DNA of 64,000 nucleotides from positions 12,275,851-12,339,850 of the forward strand of contig JABAKD010000023.1 of assembly GCA_012845835.1 (NCBI GenBank), read 5' to 3'. The translations under genes and the position numbers were made by a program. Below are positions 31,701 through 41,692 of this stretch, one piece after another. This stretch comes from Undaria pinnatifida (lineage: Eukaryota; Sar; Phaeophyceae; Laminariales; Alariaceae). The notes under the pieces are model-generated. The model was not told the DNA's origin. It saw nothing but the letters and a program-made list of their open reading frames with translations, and made no database searches. How positions within the stretch are numbered: the stretch's first letter is position 1; each line of letters opens with the position of its first letter.

Positions 31701-31934
31701 AAAGAAGTGAAGTTTATTACTGCTGCTGTAACAATACGATACCCAAGCAAGTTGCACCGATCGACTCGATCTGGACCGACTGCTGTATACTGTGCAATTG
31801 GTCCATGTATAAACTTGTCTAATCACAGGCCAGTATGAGATGATAGTAACTTTATTGAACTTGCTGAACTCCTTAGTGAGTGGTGGTTTCCTCTATCCAC
31901 GAACCCCGGCCGAGCCGATCAATCGAAGGTTGGG

Positions 31935-33060
31935 TTACACTGTGCGGAGTGGGATCGAGGCAGGGGGTCAACTGAAATGTCCGCGTACCGCGGGGTTGGG
32001 GTATACGAATAAAAATTCAGCAGTAGCGCGAGTTGTCCCTTTTTTTTCTAGTTGGAATTACGTTGAAGGGTTTCTGAACCGGGTTTGGACCCTGTTCTGT
32101 GGTGCTGGCGTTGTATACGAACCTCAGCTAGCTAAGGCTGCCTCACCGTGCGGTGTGGTGTCGACCCGGGAGAAGTCGGTTTTCGTCCGTGGTTTTTTGG
32201 AGTTGATGGGGTATGTAAGGATTTCTGGAACGGCGACGGGGCCCTATCCTCAACAGGTGCGTCGAAACGCCCTCCGCCCGTTTGCTGTTCTATCTCCTCC
32301 CTGGGTGTCCCTGGCTCTACGAGCTGCACAGCCACTCAACGATAAGCCAAGGTGAATAATAGAAGATTGTTGCACCATCGTGCGGGGCTGTGTCGACCCG
32401 CGGCAGAAATCGGTTATCATCCCCGGTTTGTCAGGATTTCTGAAACGGGCACAGGACTCTATATCCTCCCATGGTGGCGTTGCCCTTATTTCCAAGCCCC
32501 AGCCAATCAGCGGTAAGCGAATATGGTTGGAGTTCCACGTCGTCCGAAGTGGTGTCGACACGGGAGGTCATCGTCATTGTTCCTACGTTTTTGGAGCTGT
32601 AGAGGTTCGGGGGATTCATGAATCGGGGATGGGACCCTATCTTCCCCGTGTGCGACGGAAATACCCCCCATTGGTGGGCCTCTATCCGCCTAGGACGGCG
32701 CTGTGGAGCTCGAACCAATCAGCGATTAGCCAACGGGATTGGGGTTTTCTCACCGTGCAGGGTGGTGTCGACCCGAGAAACCTCGGTTTGCTTGCCCGGT
32801 TGATGGAAGTTTTAGAGATGTGGAACGACCTCTGGACCGGGGATGGGACCCTATGTCCTCCCGAGGTGGAGCTGGCTCAACATGCGAACCGTGACCAATC
32901 AGGAAGTCGGCCGGTGGGGTTGGGATTTCCACACCGTGCGGGGAGGTATCATGTGTGGATGGAGTCCGATCCCGGCATGTGACCCTGTCGTGCCCGGGTG
33001 ACACCTGCTTCGTGTATGAATCCTGTCCAATAAGCGATCAGACAACACTGACATGCTTTT
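31935..33060 (+). repeat. ~190-bp satellite, about six diverged units
   Basis: Each unit begins CACCGTGCGGgGTGGTGTCGACCCGgGA (starts near 31935, 32147, 32370, 32540, 32750 and 32928), has GGGACCCTATxxTCC in the middle and ACCAATCAGCGATtAGCCAA near the end. Unit lengths vary from 170 to 220 bp. The CCAAT-bearing segment is the best conserved. Frames through it are repeats of the same peptide and not a recognised gene. Confidence 0.8.
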
Positions 33061-33334
33061 TTTTTCGTCTAATAAAACTCGAGTCTTGAATACTTAGCTG
33101 TCAAAATCGTAAGCGGTGTAGTCGCGTACTGTATCTACAAGAAGTGAGCGATCTACACAACTAGCAACAAGCAGCAGCATCGCAATAGTATTGGAGGGGT
33201 TGAATGACGAAGGCAGTCATACCACTGTGTTTAGCGCCTAAAACAACGTCAGCACGTTTCTCCACGATCAGACAACACACAAGACAGTCGATCTGGGAGG
33301 CTCGGATCAACATTATACTATTACAAGGGCTCCG

Positions 33335-33375
33335 CATGGGCGCCGGCATACGCCGGCGCATACGCCGGCGCCCAT
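33335..33375. repeat. GC-rich hairpin, GGGCGCCGGC type
   Basis: GCATGGGCGCCGGCATACGC and its complement form a long stem around an internal GCCGGCGCATACGCCGGCG. The right side runs on into CATGCTTCGGGTAGGGCAGG. The same element in inverted orientation is at 54416-54478. Confidence 0.85.
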
Positions 33376-33399
33376 GCTTCGGGTAGGGCAGGGCAGCAC

Positions 33400-34140
33400 T
33401 TCGACAACTTAAGGTGTAGCTGTCCGATTTGGCATGTATTGAACTTTAAAGTAATCCCAAGAGTTTAATACGAACATGGGATTATGAAAGTCATGCTTTG
33501 ACAAAAGAAAAAACGTAATATTATACAACAAAGAAGGCAAGGATAGGCGAAACAAACTAAGTTAAATGCGCCGTCAAGTAAAAGTTGGCGTCTATCAAAC
33601 AAAAATACCGAAAAGAGTATCATTGAGAACCTGCGTCGCCTCTAGACGAAACAAAAGAGGCCTTGGCTTTAATGAAGAGACTGCACTGCTGTCCCCGTAG
33701 CAATGGAGGTTCGAAGTCGACAGGATGCAAAGTCGGTTTGCATCAAACGTCGACATGAGGGCATGTCAGCCGGCGAGGTTTTGGAAGAAGATCGCTTTGT
33801 TTGTTACGTGAAGGCTGTCGCATTGATTGGTCTGCGTGGTCGCGGGCGGGGAGGAAAACGTAGAAGAGGAGGGCGATCTCTCGTTGCGGCGGCGTTGTCT
33901 AAGATTGGTGCGGGGGTGGCTTTGCTCGTCGGGAGGTTGGCGTAGCGCTTCTTCTCTGTTTCTTCTCGGGAAGGCGGGATATGTGTGTCTGCTGTCTTTT
34001 CTTCGTGGGTGCTTTCACGTTGTCGAAATCGGACGCGTCCCCTGGATACATAATATCCTGAGTGTCTCTACCATGACGACTGCTGATAGTGCCGTGCGTA
34101 TTTCCTAGAGACTGATATAGTATTTACTGGTAGTAATAAT
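33400..34140. other. gene-poor stretch, nothing recognised
   Basis: Short frames only. A plus-strand frame of 80 codons (33703-33945) is Arg/Gly-rich. No repeat partner was seen. Confidence 0.35.
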
Positions 34141-34495
34141 AATATACCTTTGCAACATTTTTTTTCTTCATCCCATTTATTATCCCCGCACCACTCTCGC
34201 GCTCCGTCCCAGTAGTAACTCAGATCCGGGGTCACATAGCGGGCCCTCGTCCTCCCTCCCCTCTTCGGCACGTGCTTTCATTTTTACCGCGAGGAGAATC
34301 CAGCATTTTCTTCCTTCGTTGACTCGCGTCGAATTGTACCTAACCACGCTGCTAGGCGCTCTCAGCAGTTGATCCCTTTTGTTTTTTGTGCATTTTTGCA
34401 AATAAAGTCAAATCTCATCGTGGTGGGTGTCGAACTCAAGGACAACCAAACGTTAGTAGTATTCGAGGGTAAAACCACTATTAATAGACCACCGG
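34140..34495 (-). mobile_element. tRNA-derived SINE, full-length copy
   Basis: The minus strand begins GCCCCGGTGGTCTA and has GAGTTCGACACCC (B-box-like) ~65 nt in, then the same body as 31359-31700, ending in an A-rich stretch near 34150. It has the best preserved head of the three full-length or near full-length copies. Confidence 0.7.
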
Positions 34496-34654
34496 GGCGG
34501 CCGGCTGACAATTGATTAAAACAAAACAGGATCTTTGCATAGACTTACATTCCCTCCCCCATATTGTATGATATTACGATGGTTGACGCGATATGTATAG
34601 AATAAAGCGCCAAATACCTAAATATCAGCGTACGCGGAGTTTTAGATATCATGA

Positions 34655-35062
34655 ATAACGAACGACCGCGACGGCAGAGCACGGCAAAGCATAGCGCTGC
34701 GCTCTACTGAGCTAGCGCTGCGCTGCCGTGCGCTGCTGAGCTGAGCCGCAGGGCATCGCAGGGCACTGCACGGCGCTTCGTTGCTGTGAGCTATAGCGCT
34801 GCGATGGGGTGCTGGGCGGTGTCGAGCTGATGAGCCAAGCCCAGATCTCAGCCGATGAAGCTCCGTCAAGTACAAAACAAATGGTGCGAATCAAAGAAAA
34901 GCTAAAGCTGGACCGTTCCGCAACTAATGCACAGGCGGCAAATTAGCTGCAAATGGTAGGAAGTTTAACTTACTAGACAAAAAGGAAGAAAAAATCGCGA
35001 AAAAGTTCAAAATCGTGTTGGCAGAAAAACCAATTTTGCAGGAAACAGCTGAAAGGTCAAGA
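34655..35062 (-). repeat. dispersed repeat R3, copy b
   Basis: Inverted copy of 2330-2790, including the GC-rich GCGCTGCG/CTGAGCTGAG tail (34680-34800) and the TCAAAATCGTGTTGGCAGAA end. Confidence 0.75.
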
Positions 35063-35069
35063 AACAGGC

Positions 35070-35228
35070 AATATTTCAGTTGTTGTTGTTGTCGTTCTCA
35101 CATTAACTCGCATAATCAAGTTCGTGGTCACAGGACAGGCTCCAGTCACTCTGGAGCTGAGGAATACCCTTAGGGAAAAACACAAACCAAAGGTGGTACA
35201 CGCATAAATCACAGCTGATGCAATTCAT
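35070..35228 (+). repeat. ~160-bp dispersed repeat, copy 2
   Basis: Partner of 26274-26445; see that entry. It ends about 125 bp before the left target duplication of the large LTR element. Confidence 0.75.
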
Positions 35229-35353
35229 GCCTCCACCAGAAACATATAAAAGTGAAATCGGGAGTCAGTCTACGATGTCCCAGGTCCATACCGGTGCATA
35301 CGTCTCATTACTCGCGCCTGGGAAAACCGACTATACCGCTTGCCACCAAAGAA

Positions 35354-35358
35354 AGACT
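35354..35358 (+). repeat. target-site duplication of LTR element 1 (left)
   Basis: AGACT directly before the LTR; the identical AGACT directly follows the other LTR at 50684-50688. Confidence 0.85.
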
Positions 35359-35864
35359 CTTACGGCAGCGAGTCGGACCTGCGCAACTATATTTCCACGG
35401 GACTAGTTATGACTCACCTGCTGCCTTGAGAGTTCGTATTCAGTATCCAGCAGTACCTTTGATTCCTCTGGTTGATCCGAAACTCCAGACTTTGAGCGAA
35501 GTTAAACCGTTGAGTCTCGCAAGCACGTGAGATGACAGTTGATGGATGATGTGGATGCACAAGCGAGCAGTCGTTTATGCACGGGTGAACAGTTGATATG
35601 CCTTTTTAACTTTTAACTTTTGATCGCACTTTTTCTTTTTTAAGCGGGTAGTGTTGACTAAACACCAGGTGATGTCAGGTGGACGCAACATGCGCTACCA
35701 CCTGGGTCCGGCGTTACGATCCAGCGGATGAAACCGCTTTATAGATGAAACGTCCTTCCCACACCCACAGAGCTACCCACCACTGCGTCTGCGCCCGGTG
35801 AATCGTAATCATCAGACTACGGCCCACCGTATTTTTCATGTTCCCACGTTGGCTTGCCGTAACA
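35359..35864 (-). repeat. 3' LTR of element 1
   Basis: 506 bp, starting TGTTACGGCA and ending TGCCGTAAG on the minus strand. Differs from the 5' LTR at about 35470, 35558, 35641 and 35761. Confidence 0.88.
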
Positions 35865-36062
35865 CCTCCCCAAGGCTGGTACTGTCCTCCAGAGCTTAGA
35901 ACAATGCGGCTTTAGCCAACGGAACTCTTTTACCCTTCCCAGCCAGACCTGCCGCCTAAGCAAACGGTTTAGGCTGAGGCCGCCCTTTTTCCTGGCTCCT
36001 GGCATTGCATCTCTTTTCCAGACTCCATGGCTCTTAACTGGACCAACTCCCCGACAACAGGT

Positions 36063-36482
36063 TTAAGATGCAGCTGTCGCTAACTCCTTCCCTTGATTGA
36101 CCTCATGCCGATTTAGCTCCTCCCAGTCACCGTCTGGGTATCTCACTCGCCAATATGGGTTGCTGAAATCGTACACCTCCCCTACGAACACCTTCCTCCG
36201 GCCATGGATGTCTGCAAACTCCCTCCTGACTTTAGTTCCTATCGGGAATGCCTTTAACGCCTCTTCCCTGGAAACTGCTTCCCTTTCCCCCCTTGTAGGC
36301 ACTCCTGGTGGTCGAGTCCGGTGATCCGCTCCATAATACCTCTCCCACAAAGCGTGAAACACGTCCAGCTGTAGTGGCGTGAAGCTTTCTTGTACTTCTT
36401 CCTCGTTCAGCCAGTTAGATTCGACGCCATCCAGGTGCCTGCCCTTGTATTCCCAGACCCACATGCCTTCTGTGACCCACAA
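36063..36482 (-). CDS. C-terminal pol tail of element 1 with tudor-like domain
   Basis: Open minus-strand frame of 139 codons directly before the 3' LTR. Residues ~87-130 (GTKVRREFADIHGR...GEVYDFSNPYWRVRYPDGDW EELNRHE) have the shape of a small tudor-like barrel: G-x-V-x-F, G-x-V, Y-x-V-x-Y-x-D-G-D-x-E-x-L. It follows the integrase and is separated from it by a stop. By analogy with the chromodomains of chromoviruses it may target integration to marked chromatin. Target preference is inferred only. The N-terminal part is unremarkable. Confidence 0.5.
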   Translation of the reverse strand: MWVTEGMWVWEYKGRHLDGVESNWLNEEEVQESFTPLQLDVFHALWERYYGADHRTRPPGVPTRGEREAVSREEALKAFPIGTKVRREFADIHGRRKVFVGEVYDFSNPYWRVRYPDGDWEELNRHEVNQGKELATAAS

Positions 36483-36551
36483 AACTTTACGGTCGATTAG
36501 CGTGTACAGCGGTGCTGCCGCAATGGAAACCTCAGCAAATCCAACATCCGG

Positions 36552-37586
36552 TCACCAGGCCAAGTGCGCGAACTCGTCCTCAAAAGCATGGCGAAGTTCC
36601 ACCGGGCGTTCATGAAAGGGTTTGATGTCCGCCGCAGACACCATTCTCTTCCTGATACTGCGGCCATTCATATGCGCCGCGTAACTAAGGCCTGGATGTA
36701 TTACACGGACTACCTGCCATGGTCCCGTCCAGTGTTCGTGTGCTAACTTCGAGTGAACCCCTTCCGTCGATAGTGTGCTGGCCGCCTTCTTAACCAACGC
36801 GTAGTCGCCGATCCTGGATTGTCCCCCTGGAGAAGCACGACCTATGCCGTCATTATAGCTTCGCCTACTTTGATCCTTGGCAGCTTGCCTTTTCTCTAGG
36901 GCTTCGCGTACCTCTCTGAACGCTTGTTGTTGATCCGCCACGAAAGCGTCCAATCCCCCTTGATATTCTACACCATCGACGACAGGGGTTATCGAGTCCA
37001 ATTGTGTGCGGGCATCCCGACCGAACAATAGTCGAAATGGTGTCGGCGACGAGGGCAGGCTAGGATCTGGGGTAACACGCTGGATCCAGCATGCTGGGAG
37101 TACATACCGATCCCATATCCGAGGCCAAGACTTGCAGAGTTCGGATAATACCTCCTGGAGCCACCCCCCCACCCTTTCGACCGCTCCCTGGGCACGGGGG
37201 TGGTTGGCGGGACCATAATCTATCGACACTCTCAACCACTGGCACAAATGTTTCACCACCTGCGCTGTGAACTCCCCCCCAGCATCGCTCCGGATCGACA
37301 ACGGCACCCCGAAGGTCAAAAGGAGTTCTAACAGCTTGCGACTCACCCCGACGGCATCCTTCGACGGCAACGGATATGCGAACAGGAACTTGCTGGCTCT
37401 ATCCACCACAACCAACAGGTACCTGTTTCCGTCTTGAGACTCTTGTTTGAGGCCTTGGATGTCCATTCCTAGAACTTCCCAAGGCCGCAGAAACTTGGCT
37501 GGCATCATAGCTACTCGCTGACTGTTGGCCCGTTTCCTTCTCCTGCAGCCACACGAGAGCACATATTCGCGCACGTCCTTGACCAA
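36552..37586 (-). CDS. Ty3-type integrase of element 1
   Basis: 344 codons. The start covers the end of the zinc-binding region (CGCRRRKR). The catalytic triad is present: D in GMDIQGL (~42), D in RSDAGGEF (~101) and E in HPRAQGAVERV (~138), with ordinary spacing. The C-terminal region HEHWTGPWQVVRV...PGLSYAAH ... ADIKPFHERP is a GPY/F-like module. The methionine of this frame is an artefact: the true integrase start lies upstream (HPGVARTTLLVKGN near 37605-37650), cut off by a stop at about 37602. The domain itself is intact, but it cannot be made from the broken pol frame. Confidence 0.85.
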   Translation of the reverse strand: MVKDVREYVLSCGCRRRKRANSQRVAMMPAKFLRPWEVLGMDIQGLKQESQDGNRYLLVVVDRASKFLFAYPLPSKDAVGVSRKLLELLLTFGVPLSIRSDAGGEFTAQVVKHLCQWLRVSIDYGPANHPRAQGAVERVGGWLQEVLSELCKSWPRIWDRYVLPACWIQRVTPDPSLPSSPTPFRLLFGRDARTQLDSITPVVDGVEYQGGLDAFVADQQQAFREVREALEKRQAAKDQSRRSYNDGIGRASPGGQSRIGDYALVKKAASTLSTEGVHSKLAHEHWTGPWQVVRVIHPGLSYAAHMNGRSIRKRMVSAADIKPFHERPVELRHAFEDEFAHLAW

Positions 37587-37598
37587 CGTCGGCCAATT

Positions 37599-38626
37599 TT
37601 AGTTGCCTTTAACGAGCAGCGTCGTGCGCGCCACGCCTGGATGGCCAAACATGCTGTGAACCAGCGCCAAGACCCCTGGTACCACCACCCTCGGTATTGC
37701 TAACTTAGGGTAAACAGCCATGTCAGCGCCGAGCAATCGGTGATGAGAGTAAATCTCCTGCCCCATACGTACGGTCTGAAGTGGTCTACCGCCCATAACA
37801 CCGCCATCACTTACCGTTCCGTAGGTGACCGTCTAGCATCGGTTCGAGACCACCGGTGACTAGCATACCCCAAGACACGTTCAGAACCTTCATGTGTCTG
37901 GGTAAGAACTGCTCCTGCTCCTAACTCGCTGGCATCCGTGTGGAGCTGGAACGGCCTGTTCCAGTCTGGCATAGCCAAAATCGGTGGTGACGTCAGAGCG
38001 AGGGTTAGCGCCGCCAACGCTTTGTCTTGCTCCTCTCCCCATGGAACCTTGAGTTTCCTCGCTCGTTTCGACGCGAAACGCTTGTCACGAAGATTCGAGA
38101 TTGGCGCTACCAGCGCGCTATATCGGGGGACGAACTTCCTCAGGTAGCCTGTCATACCCAGCAGTGCCCTCACTTCCTCCACCGTGTTGGCCCTAGTAAG
38201 TTGAGCAACGGCGTCGATCTTAGACTGTGACGGGCGCACTCCTAGCCTGTCCACCACCATGCCCACAAACTCTTGCTGAGGACAGCACCACCATGATTTA
38301 GAGAAGTTCACCGACAGACCGGCCCTCGATAGTTTCTCTAGCACTTGCCTAAATAGGTCGAGATGTCCTTCCACCTTTTGGGTGTAGATGATGATGTCAT
38401 CCAACCAGTTTTGGACTCCCTTCCCTTTCAACGGACCGAGAGCTCCGCCAACGAAGGCTGCAAAGCCTGCTGGTAGAGTCTTCAGTCCAAACCCGCATCG
38501 GTTGAGCTCCCACAGTGTACCGTGGGCGTCTCTGAATGCGGTCTTGTGCTTATCGTCTTCTTCGATCTCTAGTTGGGTGAATCCTGAAGCCAGATCTATT
38601 GACGTAAAACAGCTCGCACCCTTCAT
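37599..38626 (-). pseudogene. reverse transcriptase / RNase H of element 1, broken
   Basis: 37811-38626 encodes RT from CFTSIDLASGF through the palm motif NWLDDIIIY, then CCPQQEFVGMVVDR, GMTGYLRKFVPRY, and RNase H FQLHTDASELGAG. The palm motif is W-L-D-D instead of the usual Y/F-x-D-D. The RT start lies further upstream in another frame (VCQDYRGLNTL, about 38670-38700), with a frameshift between. After RNase H the frame breaks again near 37810; pieces of the RNase H end (LWAVDHFRPYVWGRRF) and of the integrase zinc region follow in other frames, with an apparent deletion near 37690. Confidence 0.82.
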
Positions 38627-38753
38627 GCCGTCAAAGATGCTTTGGATATTTCCTAGGCCTCCACTCCGACTTTATCAACGTATTCAGCCCCCGGTAGTCC
38701 TGGCAAACCCTCGCCGTTCCATCCTTCTTGCGAACCACGACACAATTTGCTGC

Positions 38754-39830
38754 CTACGCTGATGTCGATCTACGGATGGCCCCGGTTTGAAACTGTTTCG
38801 TCACCTCGCTCTGAATCATGGCTTCCTCCTCTGGGGAATATCGTCGTTGCTTAGCTGCATAGGGTGTGCAATCCTCCCTGGTCAGGGGCAACCGTAGCTT
38901 AGCCCCGTGGCACGCTGGCACTACCTTGGGGTTAGCCGGGAACAGTCCGCGATCACGATATTCACGCAACAGTTCTAACAAGTTTGACTTGCAACCCTGA
39001 CTTAACTGCCCCATGTTGGCTTCGGCTATGTCAACTGCAACTTCCTCGAGGTCACCCGCTTGCCTCTCCGTTCCTCCTCTTTGTCCCTCGACAGCTGGAA
39101 CGGGCTCTTTTTCTACGGACCGATCAAGTAGCAACCGCATTCTCTCTGTATCACTGGAGTTGGTTGCAAATACCTTCGCTACCACAACACCTTGCTGTAT
39201 GGTCATCGCGGTTTTCGTTCGGTTGACGACTTTGCATTGTAGAGGGTTGCCCGGGTACCACCATTGCACACCCCTGGCTACCCCCAACTCAGCTCCCAGC
39301 TCCATGTCGTATGGTTGCTTTGGTATGACCAGTACTAACTGTCGATCTTGTGGTTGGGGGCCCGTCACGAAGGCTTCCTTTTGCACGCTAACGAAACCCC
39401 CCACCTTTACCTCCTTTTCTAGGCGCATGTTCCACTGCAGGCTACCGTCATCCTCCCACACGACTTCGCTCTCCTTTGGGACTGTGTCCGGTTCTGTCAA
39501 CCCTTCCGGCTCTTTCTCTGCGGACGGCGGTGCCACTGCACAAAAGCGTTCCCACGGTGTCGCCTCCTTTCCAAGTATCGCTGCAGGGATTTCCTGGACC
39601 TTCCTGGGTGTTGCTTTCCAGCCCGTTGCCTTTCTTTCCGATGGCGTCGGGTACCCTGCCATCGATCTCAGCGGTACCCATGGCGATTCTGGAGCTGGCT
39701 TGAAGCCTCCTCCCTCCGCGAAATTGAGTACGCTCTCGTGCTCTCTAAGGAACGTAGCGCCTAGAATCAACCCATATGGTAGCCCCTCTACGACCCTGAC
39801 CGTCATCCTTCTCACTCGGTCTTCCGGCAT
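38754..39830 (-). pseudogene. protease-end to RT-start region of element 1
   Basis: 358 codons. The N-terminus VRRMTVRVVEGLPYGLILGATFLREHESVLNF resembles the end of a retropepsin (the ILGxxFL strand), followed by an acidic linker and then the RT lead-in (PYAAKQRRYSPEEE, QFQTGAIRRSTSA). It ends in a TAG that continues in frame with AANCVVVRKKDG, so the stop interrupts RT. The protease catalytic Asp motif is not visible upstream; sequence to about 40130 may still belong to this element. gag is missing. Confidence 0.65.
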
Positions 39831-40494
39831 ACGGATGAAGATGGTTTAGGCACTTGGTTTGGCGCAGCTTAGATCACCTTTGCATTGCGGATTGATTTCG
39901 TCAATGTAAAACATGAAGAAAACGTAAGATTGCATAGGAACAAAGGGGTTTACTCGCGCGAGTGACCCCTAGCCACTGAAATAAAAAGCCCAAAAGGGGA
40001 CCCCCCTACCGTAGCCTGAGTCGCATGAACACTAACGGAATGTCGCACGACCCAACAATGTTCATGGGGGGAACTCCGCTCTGGATAGGATTCGCCGCCC
40101 TAAGCAAACCTTTACCCTTGGAGCTAATTATACCCCCCCCCCCCCCTTGCGTTTCGCTCTACTGAGCGAACGAAAGACTCCGACGCATAATTCCCGCCCC
40201 CTGCTCCTGTGTCTATTAGAACGTCCACAAGCAATCGGCAACTGCTTCTAGTAGGGTGCCAAATGGTGGCCTTGACCCATGCCTGTCGTGTCCCTCCTCC
40301 ATTTTTGACAGGCGCGCAGTCCGATATTGCATGTGTTGCTTCCTCCTCTTGCCTGTGATGCGATTCAATGCTCCCCAGAGGATGATCGTCTGGGGCGCAC
40401 CTTCAGGCTTCTTGGTCAAAGTCAGCAGAGGGCGCTGTCCCCTTTCCATATGCCTGCTCCATATCTGCCTGTGCCACTTCTGATAAAGCAGCCA

Positions 40495-41440
40495 TTCTGT
40501 GTTGATTACCGCCATACCCTCAAGCGCCACATCATCCGCAAGAGCTGGCCTATGCCCAACCTCGAGTCCTGCCAGGATGCCGTCGGAGACACCCTCTACA
40601 TTTCAGTCGCCGACATTCTCAGCGCGTTCTGGCAGCTACCCATGGCCGAGGGGCACGTCGACCGCACCGCCTTCGTGACACCGAGGCAAGTACTGTTTTA
40701 AACGCATGCCTTTTGGAGTAACGAATGCACCATGGCTGTTTCAATACGTCATGTCTTTAGCTCTAGGCCACCTTGGCCCTGACTCCGGTATCCTTTCGTA
40801 CATGGACGATTTGATTCGTATCAATCACACGTTCGAAAGCCACCTCGTCTCTCTCGAGAAAATGTTCGCAGCGTTGCATGTGGCAGGCTTGACACTCAAA
40901 CCGTCCAAAATTCATTTTTGGCTGAAAGAAGTCGACTATCTCGGTCATATCATTTCCGCGAAAGGTATTTCCGTCAGTACCGACCGCATTAATGCGATTC
41001 ACGACCTGCCCACGCCAAAATCCATTAAAGACTTACGTTCTGTTCTGGGTAGGGCGAATTTCGTCCGTCGGTTTGTCAAAGATTATTCTGACCTTAAGGC
41101 ACCGCTTGTGGAACTGACTCGAAAGAGCTTCGTCAAACGCACGAGTTTTAAAAAGGCCTGGGGTTCGGCACAAGATGCCGCATTCCAGAAACTTAAAGAT
41201 GCTTTATCCGAAGCCCCTGTCCTACACTTTCCCGATTTTTCGAGAGATTTCGTCGTTCACACCGACGCCTCTGAGCAAGGTGTAGGTGCTTTCCTAGCCC
41301 AACCGTCCAAGGGCAGCACCGATGGCAAAGAGCCGGATATTGCCGCGTACTATAGCAAGCGTTTTTCTCGTAGCCAAAGCCACTATAGCCCTACGATGAA
41401 AGAATGCCTTGCTGTCGTATGGGCTCTGACCCATTGGCGT
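40495..41440 (+). pseudogene. reverse transcriptase / RNase H of Ty3 element 2
   Basis: RT begins at FCVDYRHTLK and continues WPMPNLESCQDAVGDTLYIS and FWQLPMAEGH. A frameshift between about 40690 and 40706 moves to the frame with RMPFGVTNAPWLFQYVM. The active-site YMDD is at 40799-40810. Then LKPSKIHFWLKEVDYLGHII, the RNase H start VVHTDASEQGVG and AYYSKRFSRSQ. A second frameshift lies near 41440 within RNase H; its end (NMLTRWAICLQNYDF) is found in another frame at 41510-41560. Catalytic residues are present but the frame is broken. Confidence 0.88.
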
Positions 41441-41692
41441 CCGTATCCACTTTACGTGTTGTACCGACCACCAAGCTCTCACGTACCTGTACCACATGCA
41501 AGACATGTCCAATATGCTCACCCGTTGGGCAATTTGTCTTCAAAATTACGATTTCACCGTCAAACACGTTCTGGGAAAACTTAACGTTGCACCGGATACG
41601 CTATCGCGCATTTTTAGCGAGGTGGATGGAGAACCACTTCCATCCGAACCGCAACTTGCAGCTATCTGTCTTATCTGTCTTCCCCGTCGTCG

